DNA from: Vibrio lentus
GTDB lineage: Bacteria; Pseudomonadota; Gammaproteobacteria; Enterobacterales; Vibrionaceae
Assembly: GCF_002875945.1 (NCBI RefSeq)
Contig: NZ_MCZK01000143.1
Location: forward strand, 1 to 64,000
Direction: 5' to 3'
DNA length: 64,000 nucleotides
How positions within the stretch are numbered: the first letter of the stretch is position 1; each line of letters starts with the position of its first letter. The notes under the pieces are model-generated. The model saw nothing but the letters and a program-made list of their open reading frames with translations. It was not told the DNA's origin and did not search any database. Made by a program: the position numbers and the translations under genes. This document shows positions 1 to 9,352 of the stretch, piece by piece.

Positions 1-63
1 ATTCACTATGCCACTTCAGTTGGGTGAACCAAGACTCAACCACCGCCAGAACCAAGACCGTGA

Positions 64-426
64 CTAGGACCAAAAATAAGACTTAGGATCTTTTTCTATT
101 TCAGACAGAATAGCATCAAGGTCCTTAGATTTAGGAAGGTAGGGATAAGGTCCCCAATTAACGGAATCGGTGCTGACTTCAGTTTCAAGTGGCACCATCA
201 CCAGCCAACAAGATAATGACTCATCAAAGGTAACGCAGGCGATCTCGTTGGTATAATCACTATGGGATGAGTCGAGCAGATAATGCGCCTGAGAGAACAG
301 CACACCGCCCTCACACTCTTCAAATAGGGATTTGCCTAGCTCGACAGGTAAACTGCGATTTCGAGAAGTACAGAGCCTTTCAGCCCCAATTAAAAGCCGG
401 TTAAGTTCTATATGAATGACGGACAT
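64..426 (-). CDS. hypothetical protein, 120 aa
   Basis: I do not recognise this protein. The reading frame extends upstream to a TTG, but the ATG at 426 is preferred because AAGGGG lies about six bases before it and the upstream candidates lack a ribosome binding site. The product is acidic and soluble, with no signal peptide or membrane segment. It has four cysteines and a Trp/Tyr-rich C-terminal part (WGPYPYLPKS, ending YFWS). It is divergent from the pstS-like gene. What lies downstream is cut off by the window edge. The good start and protein-like composition make it likely to be real; the function is unknown. Confidence 0.6.
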   Translation of the reverse strand: MSVIHIELNRLLIGAERLCTSRNRSLPVELGKSLFEECEGGVLFSQAHYLLDSSHSDYTNEIACVTFDESLSCWLVMVPLETEVSTDSVNWGPYPYLPKSKDLDAILSEIEKDPKSYFWS

Positions 427-623
427 AACACCCCTTCTAACTTCATAGAAATTCAATAAGTCGCTAATTTCTCTCATTAGCTTAGGACTCAACCAACATT
501 TTAGCGAACAAGGGCGAACAAAATACCAACCTTGCTCTCATATCCTCTCTTATCTGGTAAAGCAGTCCTACGTTCATGAACCAGCCCAGCTCTCATAAAG
601 CATGAGTATAGAATTTCACAAAA

Positions 624-650
624 GTGTCATATAACCGACCTATCATATGC
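624..650 (+). promoter_or_regulatory. possible PhoB box upstream of pstS
   Basis: GTGTCAT at 624-630 matches the Pho-box half-site CTGTCAT in 6 of 7 bases. It is followed by the AT-rich spacer ATAA and a weaker half-site CCGACCT at 635-641 (4 of 7). The site ends about 30 bases before the start codon of the phosphate-binding protein gene, a sensible place for PhoB activation. The second half-site is poor, so this is a candidate only. Confidence 0.4.
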
Positions 651-678
651 GACAAATGTTATTAATTAGGAGTTGTTT

Positions 679-1494
679 ATGTTACGAGTCGCGCTTGCCT
701 CTCTTTTATCCTTGGCCCTGTCTTCTCACGCTGCTTTTGCACAAGAAACCAATATTTCGGGCTCCACTTCTGTTGCGCGAGTGATGGATGTATTAGCAGA
801 GGAGTACAACAAGACTCATCCTGATAATTACATCGCGGTTCAGGGCATAGGCTCGACAGCTGGCATTACCATGGTGAATAAAGGTGTGGCGGATGTTGGT
901 ATGAGCTCACGCTACTTAACTGATCGTGAACAGAACGAAAAGTTGAAGGTATTTCCAATTGCCTTTGACGGCCTAGCAGTCGTAACAAACCGTTCAAACG
1001 GTGTGAATAACATCACTCGTGAACAGCTGTTCGATATCTACAAAGGTAAGGTAACCAATTGGAAACAAGTGGGCGGAGCGGATCAACCTATCGCGGTTGT
1101 GACTCGTGAAGCTTCTTCTGGTTCACGCTACAGCTTTGAAAGCTTACTGGGTTTAACGAAAATCATTAACGACCGTCTAGTGTCTGACATCAACCCAAAT
1201 AACTTGGTTGTAAACAGCAACAGCATGGTAAAGACGATTGTTAACCATAACCCACACGCCATTGGTTTTATCTCTGTTGGTTCTGTAGACCATTCGATTA
1301 AAGCGATTACGTTTGAAGGCATTGAACCAACATCAAAGAACATTGCTAACCACAGCTACGAATTGGCTCGTCCATTTTTGTTACTGCACAAAACAGATGA
1401 AGTTTCAGATGAAAGCAAAGATTTCATTAAGTTCGTGAAGTCAAAGCAAGGGCAAGATCTGATCGAAGAATACGGCTACACACGCATTAAGTAG
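679..1494 (+). CDS. pstS: PstS-family phosphate ABC transporter substrate-binding protein
   Basis: Predicted periplasmic phosphate-binding protein of 271 residues. ATG 679 is chosen over the in-frame TTG at 673 because AGGAG at 668-672 is spaced six bases from the ATG. Residues 1-22 form a signal peptide ending SHAAFAQ. Two PstS ligand loops are visible: ISGSTSVARV near the mature N terminus, and REASSGSRYSF in the middle. These are the phosphate-contacting Ser/Gly and SGSR segments of the family. No pstC, pstA or pstB follows, so the protein must work with a permease encoded elsewhere or act alone. A possible PhoB box lies upstream. The 3' end carries a 19-bp tandem duplication across the stop codon. 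Confidence 0.88.
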   Translation: MLRVALASLLSLALSSHAAFAQETNISGSTSVARVMDVLAEEYNKTHPDNYIAVQGIGSTAGITMVNKGVADVGMSSRYLTDREQNEKLKVFPIAFDGLAVVTNRSNGVNNITREQLFDIYKGKVTNWKQVGGADQPIAVVTREASSGSRYSFESLLGLTKIINDRLVSDINPNNLVVNSNSMVKTIVNHNPHAIGFISVGSVDHSIKAITFEGIEPTSKNIANHSYELARPFLLLHKTDEVSDESKDFIKFVKSKQGQDLIEEYGYTRIK

Positions 1495-1512
1495 CTACAC
1501 GCGTATTAAGTA
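1475..1512 (+). repeat. 19-bp tandem duplication across the pstS stop codon
   Basis: The 19 bases at 1475-1493 are repeated immediately at 1494-1512 with two mismatches. The second copy still encodes a Tyr-Thr-Arg-Ile-Lys-stop ending in its own frame. This suggests the end of the gene was duplicated and the first copy now supplies the stop. Confidence 0.85.
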
Positions 1513-1518
1513 AGATAA

Positions 1519-1558
1519 GGGCTTTTGGGCTTTTGGGCTTTTGGGCTTTTGGGCTTTT
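1519..1558 (+). repeat. five perfect copies of the 8-bp unit GGGCTTTT
   Basis: Five head-to-tail exact copies of GGGCTTTT lie between the pstS stop and its terminator. They are non-coding on both strands as far as I can see. Slipped-strand length variation would be expected here. Confidence 0.95.
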
Positions 1559-1603
1559 GATTATGTGAATAACGCTGTGATGTCGATTTGATATGACACA
1601 AAC

Positions 1604-1638
1604 AAAAAAGAGAGAGCATTAAGCTCTCTCTTTTTTTT
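1604..1638. terminator. bidirectional intrinsic terminator between pstS and maoC-like gene
   Basis: A 14-bp stem (1604-1617 with 1623-1636) has A-run and T-run flanks, so it can terminate transcription from both convergent genes. Confidence 0.88.
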
Positions 1639-1685
1639 GGAATCTATAATCTTCGTTTGAGAATCATTTATCTTAAAACAGAGTA

Positions 1686-2372
1686 TTAGAAATGAAGTTG
1701 AATCACCGACACAATCACTGCACCAGGGCGACGAACCCCTTCGATTTCTACGCGGATTTCGCGTTCAATCTCTAGACCCTTTTTAATCGGCGTTACTTTT
1801 GTCAACGTGCTCTTAGCGCGAACGTTGCTGCCTGACTTAACAGGGTAAGGAAAACGAACTTGGTTAAGACCAATGTTCACAACCATTTTAGCCGTTGGGA
1901 ATTGAGATTTATCTGGATCAACGCTGTCAGTCAATCTAGGAAGAAGAGACAAAGTTAAAAAGCCATGAGCGATAGTCGTTTTGAAAGGTGAATCCGTTTC
2001 TGCCTTAGAAGGCTCAGTATGGATCCACTGCATATCTTCAGTCACTAAACCAAACTGGTTAATGCGCTCTTGACTTACATTAATCCAATCGCCAGTATGA
2101 ATAACTTCACCGATCTGCTGATTAAGCTCATTCAACACAAGTTGTGCTTCAGGCTTAATTTCGATCGGCTTCTCGATCGGCATAACTGGTGCATCTTCAT
2201 TTACTGCAGGTTGGTGGTGATCACGAACCCATGCGAAGAAATGACTATTTTGCGTGCGGTTCAGGAAGTCGCCCCAATACTCTCTAAGAGCTGGAGACAT
2301 CCATTGCATAAACTCTGAGTGTTGCGAAGAAACGCTATCGCCTCGGTGTTTAAATAAATCAATGACCTTCAT
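1686..2372 (-). CDS. MaoC-fold (R)-specific enoyl-CoA hydratase-like protein
   Basis: The C-terminal two thirds (from about residue 85) is a MaoC/hot-dog hydratase domain. It carries the diagnostic D-x-x-x-x-H segment (DMQWIHTEPSKAE) followed by IAHGFLTLSLLP, where Asp and His are the catalytic pair of R-hydratases. The N-terminal 80 or so residues are an extra, Trp/Phe-rich segment not present in minimal MaoC proteins of about 150 residues. It may be an oligomerisation or targeting region. ATG 2372 is preferred over the GTG at 2390 because GAGG sits just upstream. The likely role is hydration of 2-enoyl-CoA to (R)-3-hydroxyacyl-CoA, linked to fatty acid or polyhydroxyalkanoate metabolism. 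No PHA gene is adjacent, so the substrate is uncertain. Confidence 0.8.
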   Translation of the reverse strand: MKVIDLFKHRGDSVSSQHSEFMQWMSPALREYWGDFLNRTQNSHFFAWVRDHHQPAVNEDAPVMPIEKPIEIKPEAQLVLNELNQQIGEVIHTGDWINVSQERINQFGLVTEDMQWIHTEPSKAETDSPFKTTIAHGFLTLSLLPRLTDSVDPDKSQFPTAKMVVNIGLNQVRFPYPVKSGSNVRAKSTLTKVTPIKKGLEIEREIRVEIEGVRRPGAVIVSVIQLHF

Positions 2373-2711
2373 AAGAACCTCAGTGCACAAAAAATTTCAA
2401 TATAACGTGTTAATTTTGAAACACTTCACACTATTGTGCAAATGTTTTCGAGCGTACAAACGTTAGCTGAACCACCACTTCCAATTAAATATCAATAACT
2501 TAAAAATAAAACATCATTTTATTAGACACCTAATTTTAGAGTGTTAACTCCATCACATAATAAACATCTGATTATATAAACTACTTTTTTATTCACGTTC
2601 GGAATAAGAAAAAGGCTTAGCATCACACTAAGCCTTATTTTTCGTAAGGGAATAATTTTTATAAGGAAACGATTTCTATAAGAAAATCGTTCCTATGAGT
2701 AAAAGGTTTCT
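2373..2711. other. intergenic region with terminator, no gene seen
   Basis: This 339-bp AT-rich stretch holds the presumed promoter of the maoC-like gene and the terminator of the efflux operon. A further AT-rich inverted repeat lies near 2663-2692. I see no convincing ORF. Confidence 0.6.
2609..2640 (-). terminator. intrinsic terminator of the RND efflux operon
   Basis: AAGGCTTAG and CTAAGCCTT form a perfect stem. On the minus strand it is followed by a T-rich tract. It lies about 70 bases after the pump gene stop. Confidence 0.8.
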
Positions 2712-5700
2712 TTACTCATCATCGAGTGGAATCAACTTAGTGTTACCACCGTGTGCTTTTTCACGCTTACGCTGCACAAATGCATAGAAACCTGGAATCA
2801 AGAAGGTACCAGCCAGTAACACACATAGCAGACCGCCGATCAGGGAAATACCCAACGAGTTCTGACTCACGTGACCTGCACCAGCAGCGAAGATCAATGG
2901 GAAGATACCCAATATAAACGACCAAGACGTCATATTTACAGCACGGAAACGTAGCGTACCGCCCTTCACTGCCGCATCTTCAATTGACGCATCTTTGTCT
3001 TCACGCTCAACCTTCGCGAATTCCACAATCAAGATTGCGTTCTTCGCGGCCAAGGCTATCAAGAGTACCAAACCTATCTGCGCATAGAGGTTAAGCGGCG
3101 TTCCAGTCAGGTTCAAAGCTAAGAAGGAGCCTAACGTCGCGACAGGAACAACTAAGATAATCGCTATAGGGATCGTCCAACTCTCGTACTGAGCCACCAT
3201 GAACAAGTAAATGAAGATCAATGCCAGTGCAAAAGCGAAAATCGCTTGGTTACCAGCAAGCACTTCTTGATACGCCATACCTGTCCATTCGTACTGATAA
3301 CCCTGAGGTAATACATCTGCCGCAACACGTTCCATCGCTGCAATCGCATCACCACTTGAGTAACCTTCTGCAGGTTGACCTTGAATCACCGCACTGCGGT
3401 ACATGTTGTAACGCCATGCCACATCTGGTTCAAAGATTTGGTCGTACGTTACTAATGTACTTAGCGGGATCATTTCACCATTAGACGAGCGTACGTGGAA
3501 CCGTTGTAGGTCATCCATGCTGCTACGGTGTTCGCTGTCCGCTTGCATTGTTACACGGAAGTTCTTACCAAACATGGTGAAATCGTTCACGTAAAGCGAA
3601 CCTAGATTACCTTGTAATGTTTGGAATATTTCCGACAACGGAATACCGAGTTGCTGCGCTTTCTCACGATCGATGTCGACATAGTAGTGAGGCACGTTGG
3701 CACGGAACGTACTGAATGTGTGTGAAATCTCAGGCTGTTTCGTCGCCTCAGCAATCACGTCATTCATTACCATCGCCAGATCAGTCCGGCTACGACCCAG
3801 TGTGTCTTCGAGAACAAATTCGAAACCAGAAGCTGCGCCCATACCTGGAACTGCAGGTGGCCCCATAGCAAAAACGATAGCTTGAGGAAGTTCAGTGGCC
3901 GCTCGACCGTTAATACGTTGCGAGATAGCTTGAGCTGAATGCTCACCATCTAACGCATTACGCATGTCCCAATCGTGTAGTTTGATAAATAGCGACGCAC
4001 CATTTGACGCAGAAGCGCCTGTCATGAATGCATAACCATTAACCAAAGTCACACCATCAACGCCTGGCTCTTGCTCAACCATTTCAAGCAATTGCTCAGT
4101 CACGTCTTCTGTACGAGACAGAGACGCAGCATCTGGCAACTGAACGTTAACCAGCAAAATACCTTTATCTTCTTGAGGAACGAACGCCGTTGACGTTGTT
4201 TTCGAGAAGTAAGTCACCGCAGCCAAAGCAACCACGAAGAAAGTGAACAGCAGAACGCCTTTCTTAACTAAGAAGCCAGCAATTTGACCGTACTTATTGG
4301 TTACAGATTCTAGACCACGATTAAACGCTTGGTACCAGCGAGCCGTGTTACCACCACCCTGCTTAAGAACCAATGAACACAATGCCGGAGACAAGGTCAG
4401 AGCGTTAATCGACGAGATAACAACCGCGATACAGATAGTCAGAGCGAACTGACGATACATAATACCGGTAATACCTGGCAGCATCGCTACTGGGATGAAT
4501 ACCGCTAGTAGAACCAAAGTTGACGTAACAATCGGGCCTGTTACTTCTTTCATCGCAATAAGCGTTGCTTTACGAGGAGAGATCGTTGGATCTTTGGCCA
4601 TCGTTGTATCAACGTTTTCGATAACCAAGATCGCATCATCTACCACGATACCAATCGCCAATATCAAACCAAACAGAGTTACCGTGTTGATGGTAAAGCC
4701 CGTCATCTGCATGATGGCAAAAGTACCGATCAACGACACAGGAATCGCAACTACAGGAATCAAGGTCGCACGCGCACTGCCCAAGAACAGATACGTAACC
4801 GCGATAACCAGCAAGATAGCTTCGATCAGCGTTTTCACTACGCCCTTAATCGACTCTGCAACGAAAACCGTTGTGTCGTAACTCGCTTCGTAAGCAACAC
4901 CTTCTGGGAAGTTTTTGCTTAGGTTATCCAGCATCGCCATTACCGCTTTACCACTTTCCAATGCGTTTGCATCAGACTGTAGAGAAAGCGTTACGATTGA
5001 AGCGTCTTGACCACGGTATTTACCGTTACCGTCGTAGAACTTCTTACCCAGTTCAACACGAGCAACATCTTTCAGATAAACGGTTGAGCCATCTTGGCTT
5101 GCACGAAGTACCACGTTCTCAAATTCGTCCGCCGTTTCAAGACGACCTTTGGTCACTAAGTTAAACTGAACTTCTTGAGGGTTGGCATAAGGTGCAGCAC
5201 CAATACGACCCGCCGCGACTTGAACGTTTTGTTCCGCCAACGCAGCATGGACATCTGATGTCGTTAGGTTCAAGTTGGCCATTTTTTCTGGGTCCAACCA
5301 AACACGCATCGAATATTCGCCGCCACCTAGTACGTTCACTTCACTAATACCCGACACACGTGCCAACTGGTCTTTAATGTTTAAGTTTACGTAGTTGATC
5401 AGGAATTGGTCATCGTACTCACCATTTGGAGAGTAGAAGTTCAATACCATCAAAAGGTCAGGAGAACGCTTCTTAACCGTTACACCTACCATTCTTACTT
5501 CTTGAGGAAGCTTCGATTCGATTTGAGCAACTCGGTTTTGAACGTTGACCTGAGCCATATCTGGGTCAGTACCAACGTCAAACGTCACGTTAAGGTTGTA
5601 AGAACCATCGTTCGCACTTTTCGAAGACATGTAGATCATATCTTCTACCCCGTTGACCGAAGTCTCTATCGGGTCGGCAATCGCTTGTTCTACTACCTCT

Positions 5701-5864
5701 GCACTTGCACCTGTGTAGTAAGCCATAACGCTTACAGAAGGCGGGCTAATTTTTGGATATTCAGCCACCGGCAAGATAGCGAGCGAGATCGCACCTGCCA
5801 GTGTCAATATAATGGATATAACAAGGGCGAATTTAGGCCTTTGTATAAAGAAACGACTTAACAT
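2712..5864 (-). CDS. RND-family (HAE1) multidrug efflux pump, AcrB-like
   Basis: Inner-membrane proton-driven drug exporter of 1050 residues, the normal length for AcrB homologues. The N terminus is the typical cytoplasmic/TM1 start ([16 protein letters not shown]). The proton-relay residues are present: Asp409 and Asp410 in [17 protein letters not shown], and Lys941 in [15 protein letters not shown], equivalent to AcrB D407/D408/K940. Two large periplasmic loops separate TM1-2 and TM7-8. The gene follows the adaptor gene after 12 bases, so the two form an operon. No outer-membrane factor gene is present, so a TolC encoded elsewhere is expected. It resembles the Vex/Vme pumps of vibrios; I cannot say which one. 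Confidence 0.93.
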   Translation of the reverse strand: MLSRFFIQRPKFALVISIILTLAGAISLAILPVAEYPKISPPSVSVMAYYTGASAEVVEQAIADPIETSVNGVEDMIYMSSKSANDGSYNLNVTFDVGTDPDMAQVNVQNRVAQIESKLPQEVRMVGVTVKKRSPDLLMVLNFYSPNGEYDDQFLINYVNLNIKDQLARVSGISEVNVLGGGEYSMRVWLDPEKMANLNLTTSDVHAALAEQNVQVAAGRIGAAPYANPQEVQFNLVTKGRLETADEFENVVLRASQDGSTVYLKDVARVELGKKFYDGNGKYRGQDASIVTLSLQSDANALESGKAVMAMLDNLSKNFPEGVAYEASYDTTVFVAESIKGVVKTLIEAILLVIAVTYLFLGSARATLIPVVAIPVSLIGTFAIMQMTGFTINTVTLFGLILAIGIVVDDAILVIENVDTTMAKDPTISPRKATLIAMKEVTGPIVTSTLVLLAVFIPVAMLPGITGIMYRQFALTICIAVVISSINALTLSPALCSLVLKQGGGNTARWYQAFNRGLESVTNKYGQIAGFLVKKGVLLFTFFVVALAAVTYFSKTTSTAFVPQEDKGILLVNVQLPDAASLSRTEDVTEQLLEMVEQEPGVDGVTLVNGYAFMTGASASNGASLFIKLHDWDMRNALDGEHSAQAISQRINGRAATELPQAIVFAMGPPAVPGMGAASGFEFVLEDTLGRSRTDLAMVMNDVIAEATKQPEISHTFSTFRANVPHYYVDIDREKAQQLGIPLSEIFQTLQGNLGSLYVNDFTMFGKNFRVTMQADSEHRSSMDDLQRFHVRSSNGEMIPLSTLVTYDQIFEPDVAWRYNMYRSAVIQGQPAEGYSSGDAIAAMERVAADVLPQGYQYEWTGMAYQEVLAGNQAIFAFALALIFIYLFMVAQYESWTIPIAIILVVPVATLGSFLALNLTGTPLNLYAQIGLVLLIALAAKNAILIVEFAKVEREDKDASIEDAAVKGGTLRFRAVNMTSWSFILGIFPLIFAAGAGHVSQNSLGISLIGGLLCVLLAGTFLIPGFYAFVQRKREKAHGGNTKLIPLDDE

Positions 5865-5876
5865 AGATTAGGGCCC

Positions 5877-7016
5877 TTACTCACTTTTTTCTGAAGCTGC
5901 AGGTTGAATACGTACCGCCATACCGTTACGAACTCGCTGCAAACCCTGAGTGAGAACAGAGTCACCCTGCCCTAAACCAGAAAGAATGATCACACCATTG
6001 GCAACTTGGCGTCCCATTTCAATATTGCGACGCTCGGCAATCGGTGATTCACCACCTTCAACCAGCAGCATCACAAAATCACCCTCAAGGTCGGTTTGAA
6101 CCGCACGTCTTGGGATGGTCACCACGTCGATAGACTGTTTTTCTCTAAGATTGACACGAACGTGTTGGCCTGGAAGCAGTTGTTGTTCAGGGTTATCAGC
6201 GATAGCACGCATTGCGATCGTACCTGTATTCAGGTTGATGCGGTTACCTAAGAAATCGAGCTTACCTAAGTGTTCGAATGCTTCACCGTTTTCCAGCATG
6301 ATCTGCACTTCAACACGATCAGAATCGCTGCTGCCATCGCCTTCAATACGGTCCATACCTAACGCTAAACGTTCACGCTCACTGATACTGAAAGACGCAT
6401 GAATCGGGTCTAAGCTCACCAACGTAGTTAATACGCCAGCCGAAGGAGACACTAGGTCACCGTGGCTCACTTTAGTATCACTAATACGGCCTGAGAAAGG
6501 TGCTACGATTCGGGTATGAGAAAGCTGGACATTCGCCGCATTCAATTGTGCGTTGCTTGCTTCAAGTTGAGCTTGAGAGCCCAATAAAGAAGCGGTTAAA
6601 GCATCAAATTCCGATTGAGAAATACTGCCTTTCGGAAGTAGATTCTTACCACGGTTGAAATCAAGTTCGGCTTTTTTAAGATTCGCATTAGCTTGAGCTA
6701 CAGACGCTTTTGCACTGGCTACTTCAGCTTCGAATGATGATGGCTCGATCGAATACAGCAGTTGACCTTTTTCGACCATTTGGCCTTCATCAAAATGACG
6801 GCCTTTTAGGTAGCCTGAAACCTGCGCAGTGATCGCCGTGTCTTCAACGGCCTCAATACGACCGATGTACGACTTACTTTGCTGGTGAGAAATAACGCTA
6901 ACATCCTGTACAGCTACGAGAGGTAAAAGCGCTTGCTTGGCATTCTGAGCATCTTGCCCACATCCAGCAAGAATTAGAGAGCTTGCAAGAGCCGTAAGGA
7001 TTAACTTTTTACGCAT
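5877..7016 (-). CDS. RND efflux periplasmic adaptor (membrane-fusion) lipoprotein
   Basis: AcrA/HlyD-type adaptor of 379 residues that bridges the RND pump and a TolC channel. ATG 7016 is chosen because it begins a clean lipoprotein signal, with lipobox LILAGC and the lipidated Cys at about residue 19. An upstream in-frame extension would bury the signal. The barrel-sandwich (lipoyl) half-motifs are visible (ITAQVSGYLKGRHFDEGQ and RIVAPFSGRISDTKV), flanking an alanine-rich coiled-coil hairpin. A beta-barrel and a membrane-proximal domain follow. It is the first gene of the operon; the promoter should lie in the divergent gap with the deaminase gene. No local regulator gene is present. Confidence 0.92.
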   Translation of the reverse strand: MRKKLILTALASSLILAGCGQDAQNAKQALLPLVAVQDVSVISHQQSKSYIGRIEAVEDTAITAQVSGYLKGRHFDEGQMVEKGQLLYSIEPSSFEAEVASAKASVAQANANLKKAELDFNRGKNLLPKGSISQSEFDALTASLLGSQAQLEASNAQLNAANVQLSHTRIVAPFSGRISDTKVSHGDLVSPSAGVLTTLVSLDPIHASFSISERERLALGMDRIEGDGSSDSDRVEVQIMLENGEAFEHLGKLDFLGNRINLNTGTIAMRAIADNPEQQLLPGQHVRVNLREKQSIDVVTIPRRAVQTDLEGDFVMLLVEGGESPIAERRNIEMGRQVANGVIILSGLGQGDSVLTQGLQRVRNGMAVRIQPAASEKSE

Positions 7017-7274
7017 GGTTATACCGTCACTTATGAGAAATTGAACAGCATAAAAGTTACGTAACACAAATGTCTAAAATGTCCGAGGAATATCAATTAT
7101 CACTTGAAAAGTGTTTCAACGTGTAACCAGAAACCTGATGCTTATAAAACACTTACAAATAAATAACAAATTTATCCCAAATAGCCTCTTCGCACACTTA
7201 GTAGCTAGGTGTTTTGATTAACATCATGTATCTTCACACATAAGCATTCATATTTAATGACTAGGGTAATTCAC

Positions 7275-7718
7275 ATGATCTCAAAATGGGCTAAACGTTT
7301 TTATCAAATGGCTGAGCTTGTTGGTTCTTGGAGTAAAGACCCATCAACTCAAGTTGGCGCGGTGATCACCAAGCACAACCGTATCGTCTCAGTAGGTTTC
7401 AACGGCTACCCTCATGGCGTATCTGACAGTGCTGACACTGACGACCGTGAAATGAAATACCTCAAGACGCTGCATGCGGAAGAAAATGCGATCTTGTTTG
7501 CGAAGCGTGATTTAGACAGCTGTGAAATTTGGGTAACCCATTTCCCTTGTCCAAACTGTGCAGCAAAAATTATCCAAACGGGTATTTCTGCGGTTCACTG
7601 CCCAGAGCAAAGCGAAGACTTCCTCTCTCGTTGGGGAGATAAGATCAAAGTTAGCCAAGATATGTTCGAACAAGCTGGCGTACAAGTTGATTGGTTACCA
7701 CTCGCTGAGCTGGATTAA
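7275..7718 (+). CDS. deoxycytidylate/cytidine deaminase-family protein
   Basis: Zinc-dependent nucleotide deaminase of 147 residues. The catalytic signature is complete: His67-Ala-Glu69 (HAEEN) and Cys92-Pro-Asn-Cys95 (PCPNC) supply the zinc ligands and the catalytic Glu. The N-terminal motif WSKDPSTQVGAVI is typical of dCMP deaminases, which make dUMP for thymidylate synthesis. A related role on another cytosine or guanine compound cannot be excluded. ATG 7275 is chosen over ATG 7257 because AGGG at 7263-7266 is correctly spaced for it. A single-gene unit: a terminator follows, and the upstream neighbour is divergent. Confidence 0.85.
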   Translation: MISKWAKRFYQMAELVGSWSKDPSTQVGAVITKHNRIVSVGFNGYPHGVSDSADTDDREMKYLKTLHAEENAILFAKRDLDSCEIWVTHFPCPNCAAKIIQTGISAVHCPEQSEDFLSRWGDKIKVSQDMFEQAGVQVDWLPLAELD

Positions 7719-7749
7719 TCATTCACAAATAGCTAGACCCCAAATACAA

Positions 7750-7790
7750 AAAAGCCGAGAGTCGATATATTCGATCTCGGCTTTCTTTTT
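7750..7790. terminator. bidirectional intrinsic terminator
   Basis: The stem AAAGCCGAGA (7751-7760) with TCTCGGCTTT (7775-7784) has A-rich and T-rich flanks. It sits between the convergent deaminase and MscS-type genes. Confidence 0.85.
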
Positions 7791-8661
7791 ATTCAGACTT
7801 ACTAGCTTCTAGCACAGTATTAGTCACTGGGGGAAATGCCAACGCGTAAGCTTCCATGAAGTCTTTACGAATATCTTGCTCTAGATGAATCGCCTTTTCT
7901 GTCGGGCAGAAAATCATAAAATGCACTTCTTGCTCACCGGTAGAACTGCTCGTGATATGAATATGAGGCTCAGAACCAGGAAGATCGACACCGGCATGTT
8001 TCTCGATCACACCATTATAACGACGGGCAACATCGATAAACTCTTCACAATGCTCTTCAATTTTCACGATAAGATCCGGCACCATTGGGTATAGATTGAC
8101 AAAGTCTTTTACCGTCACAAAAAAGTTGTGATAAACATAGCGCTTCATGAAGTTGAGGTTCTTTACCGGATAAGTGAAGAACATGCTGTTAGGTAGCGTG
8201 GCGGTCTTGCCAGTGAAATGGTATTGCCCGTGATATAAATCGATTTCTTGAATCACAGTCGCCATCAAATTGTGCTCAATCACCTCACCACTGATCTTCC
8301 CTACCTCAATCCAATCACCAATTCGGAATGAGCGAGAACTGGCACGCTGAATAGAGCCTGTGAAACAGAGAATGATCTCTTTTGAAGCCACGACTATCGC
8401 CACCGCAATAGCCGTAACAGACAGCGCAAATTCGCTGATTTCAGATTTCCACAGCACAAACAAAGTGACCATAATAATGGCAAACGTACCGTTCTTGGTG
8501 CGTGACATCCAATTACGTTGGTCTTCACTTAGAAAAGCGACATCACCACGGATTCGAGACAAAGTGATTCGTCGGATTATTAAAATAATGCAGATGATCA
8601 GTGCACTAAAAATAAACTTATGAGCGAGTAGGAAATCTATTACTTGCCACATCTTTTCCAT
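7789..8661 (-). CDS. MscS-family small mechanosensitive channel
   Basis: Inner-membrane protein of 290 residues with predicted helices near residues 12-30, 58-75 and 78-105. These are followed by the soluble MscS-type beta domain (SFRIGDWIEVGKISGEVIEH), in which the pore-proximal fold contacts the cytoplasmic vestibule. The pore helix is less Gly/Ala-regular than in E. coli MscS (AIAVAIVVASKEIILCFTGS). The family releases ions under osmotic downshock. AAGGAAT precedes the ATG. A second, much larger MscS-family gene is at 50.0 kb, so the strain has at least two paralogues. Family assignment is firm; ion preference and gating are not shown. Confidence 0.85.
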   Translation of the reverse strand: MEKMWQVIDFLLAHKFIFSALIICIILIIRRITLSRIRGDVAFLSEDQRNWMSRTKNGTFAIIMVTLFVLWKSEISEFALSVTAIAVAIVVASKEIILCFTGSIQRASSRSFRIGDWIEVGKISGEVIEHNLMATVIQEIDLYHGQYHFTGKTATLPNSMFFTYPVKNLNFMKRYVYHNFFVTVKDFVNLYPMVPDLIVKIEEHCEEFIDVARRYNGVIEKHAGVDLPGSEPHIHITSSSTGEQEVHFMIFCPTEKAIHLEQDIRKDFMEAYALAFPPVTNTVLEASKSE

Positions 8662-8749
8662 TACTTATTCCTTTAGCATTACATTTATAACGACGAACAT
8701 TAAAACCATTAGCTTTACAACGATTGACGCAACTTAGAAACGCATTATA

Positions 8750-8780
8750 AAAAAGCGCTCAAAAATAGAGCGCTTTCTTT
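8750..8780 (-). terminator. intrinsic terminator downstream of DM13 gene
   Basis: AAAGCGCTC (8752-8760) pairs with GAGCGCTTT (8768-8776). A T-run follows on the minus strand, just past the DM13 gene stop. Confidence 0.82.
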
Positions 8781-8808
8781 CATGCCTAAATCAGCTTAGG
8801 TAAGGCTA

Positions 8809-9276
8809 TCATTTTATCTTGGCAGAAGTAATAAATTGGCCAAAAGTTTCACACCAAATCACAACCGTATTAAATCGATTAAGATCAGTACCTTCGGGAA
8901 GTTCAACCATAAACCGGTCAAATGTTTTCACGTCTCCGACTCGAAGTAACTCGCTCTTGCTGTCATTGAAGATTTGTTCGGTTTCGATAAACTTAGGTGA
9001 TAGGTAAACCTTATAATCCGGCCCCGGCGCCAATTCACCTTCAAAAGCTATCGCACTTTCAGAGACAGAGACGATGCCCTCTCCCCAATGCAAAAAGTCA
9101 CTGTCTTGTCGGTCTTTGCTGAACTCACCTGTATAGATCGCCTGCTGACTGATCGCTTCAACAGAACTTGAGGAAGGAGAATCAGGCTCAATCAAGATAG
9201 GTAGTGCGTAGACACCAAGCCCAAAACCAAAAGCACCCACGGCTAAGTGGGTGCAAAGTAAAACTAACTTTTTCAT
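8809..9276 (-). CDS. exported DM13-domain protein
   Basis: This 155-residue protein has an N-terminal membrane/signal segment (residues 4-27), a Ser-rich linker, and a DM13 domain from about residue 45 to the end. The domain signature is visible as LAPGPDYKVYLSP and, near the C terminus, VVIWCETFGQFITSAKI with its conserved cysteine. In animals DM13 is proposed to be a redox or electron-transfer domain of DOMON proteins; its bacterial role is poorly known. The product should face the periplasm, anchored or released. GGGAG precedes the ATG. It lies 76 bases downstream of pepT on the same strand and could be co-transcribed. Confidence 0.82.
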   Translation of the reverse strand: MKKLVLLCTHLAVGAFGFGLGVYALPILIEPDSPSSSSVEAISQQAIYTGEFSKDRQDSDFLHWGEGIVSVSESAIAFEGELAPGPDYKVYLSPKFIETEQIFNDSKSELLRVGDVKTFDRFMVELPEGTDLNRFNTVVIWCETFGQFITSAKIK

Positions 9277-9352
9277 CGCGTACTCCCTTATGCTTAAAGA
9301 GAGTATTAATGAATACTCTCAAAAATACAAAGAGATATCGCGTTTTAGGCGG

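Noticed and set aside
1128..1343. Open frame antisense to pstS
   Set aside because: It lies wholly inside a well-supported gene on the other strand, without a ribosome binding site or recognisable product.
1519..1558. Repeat array read as a CRISPR or phase-variable coding repeat
   Set aside because: Units are only 8 bp with no spacers, and the array is outside any reading frame.
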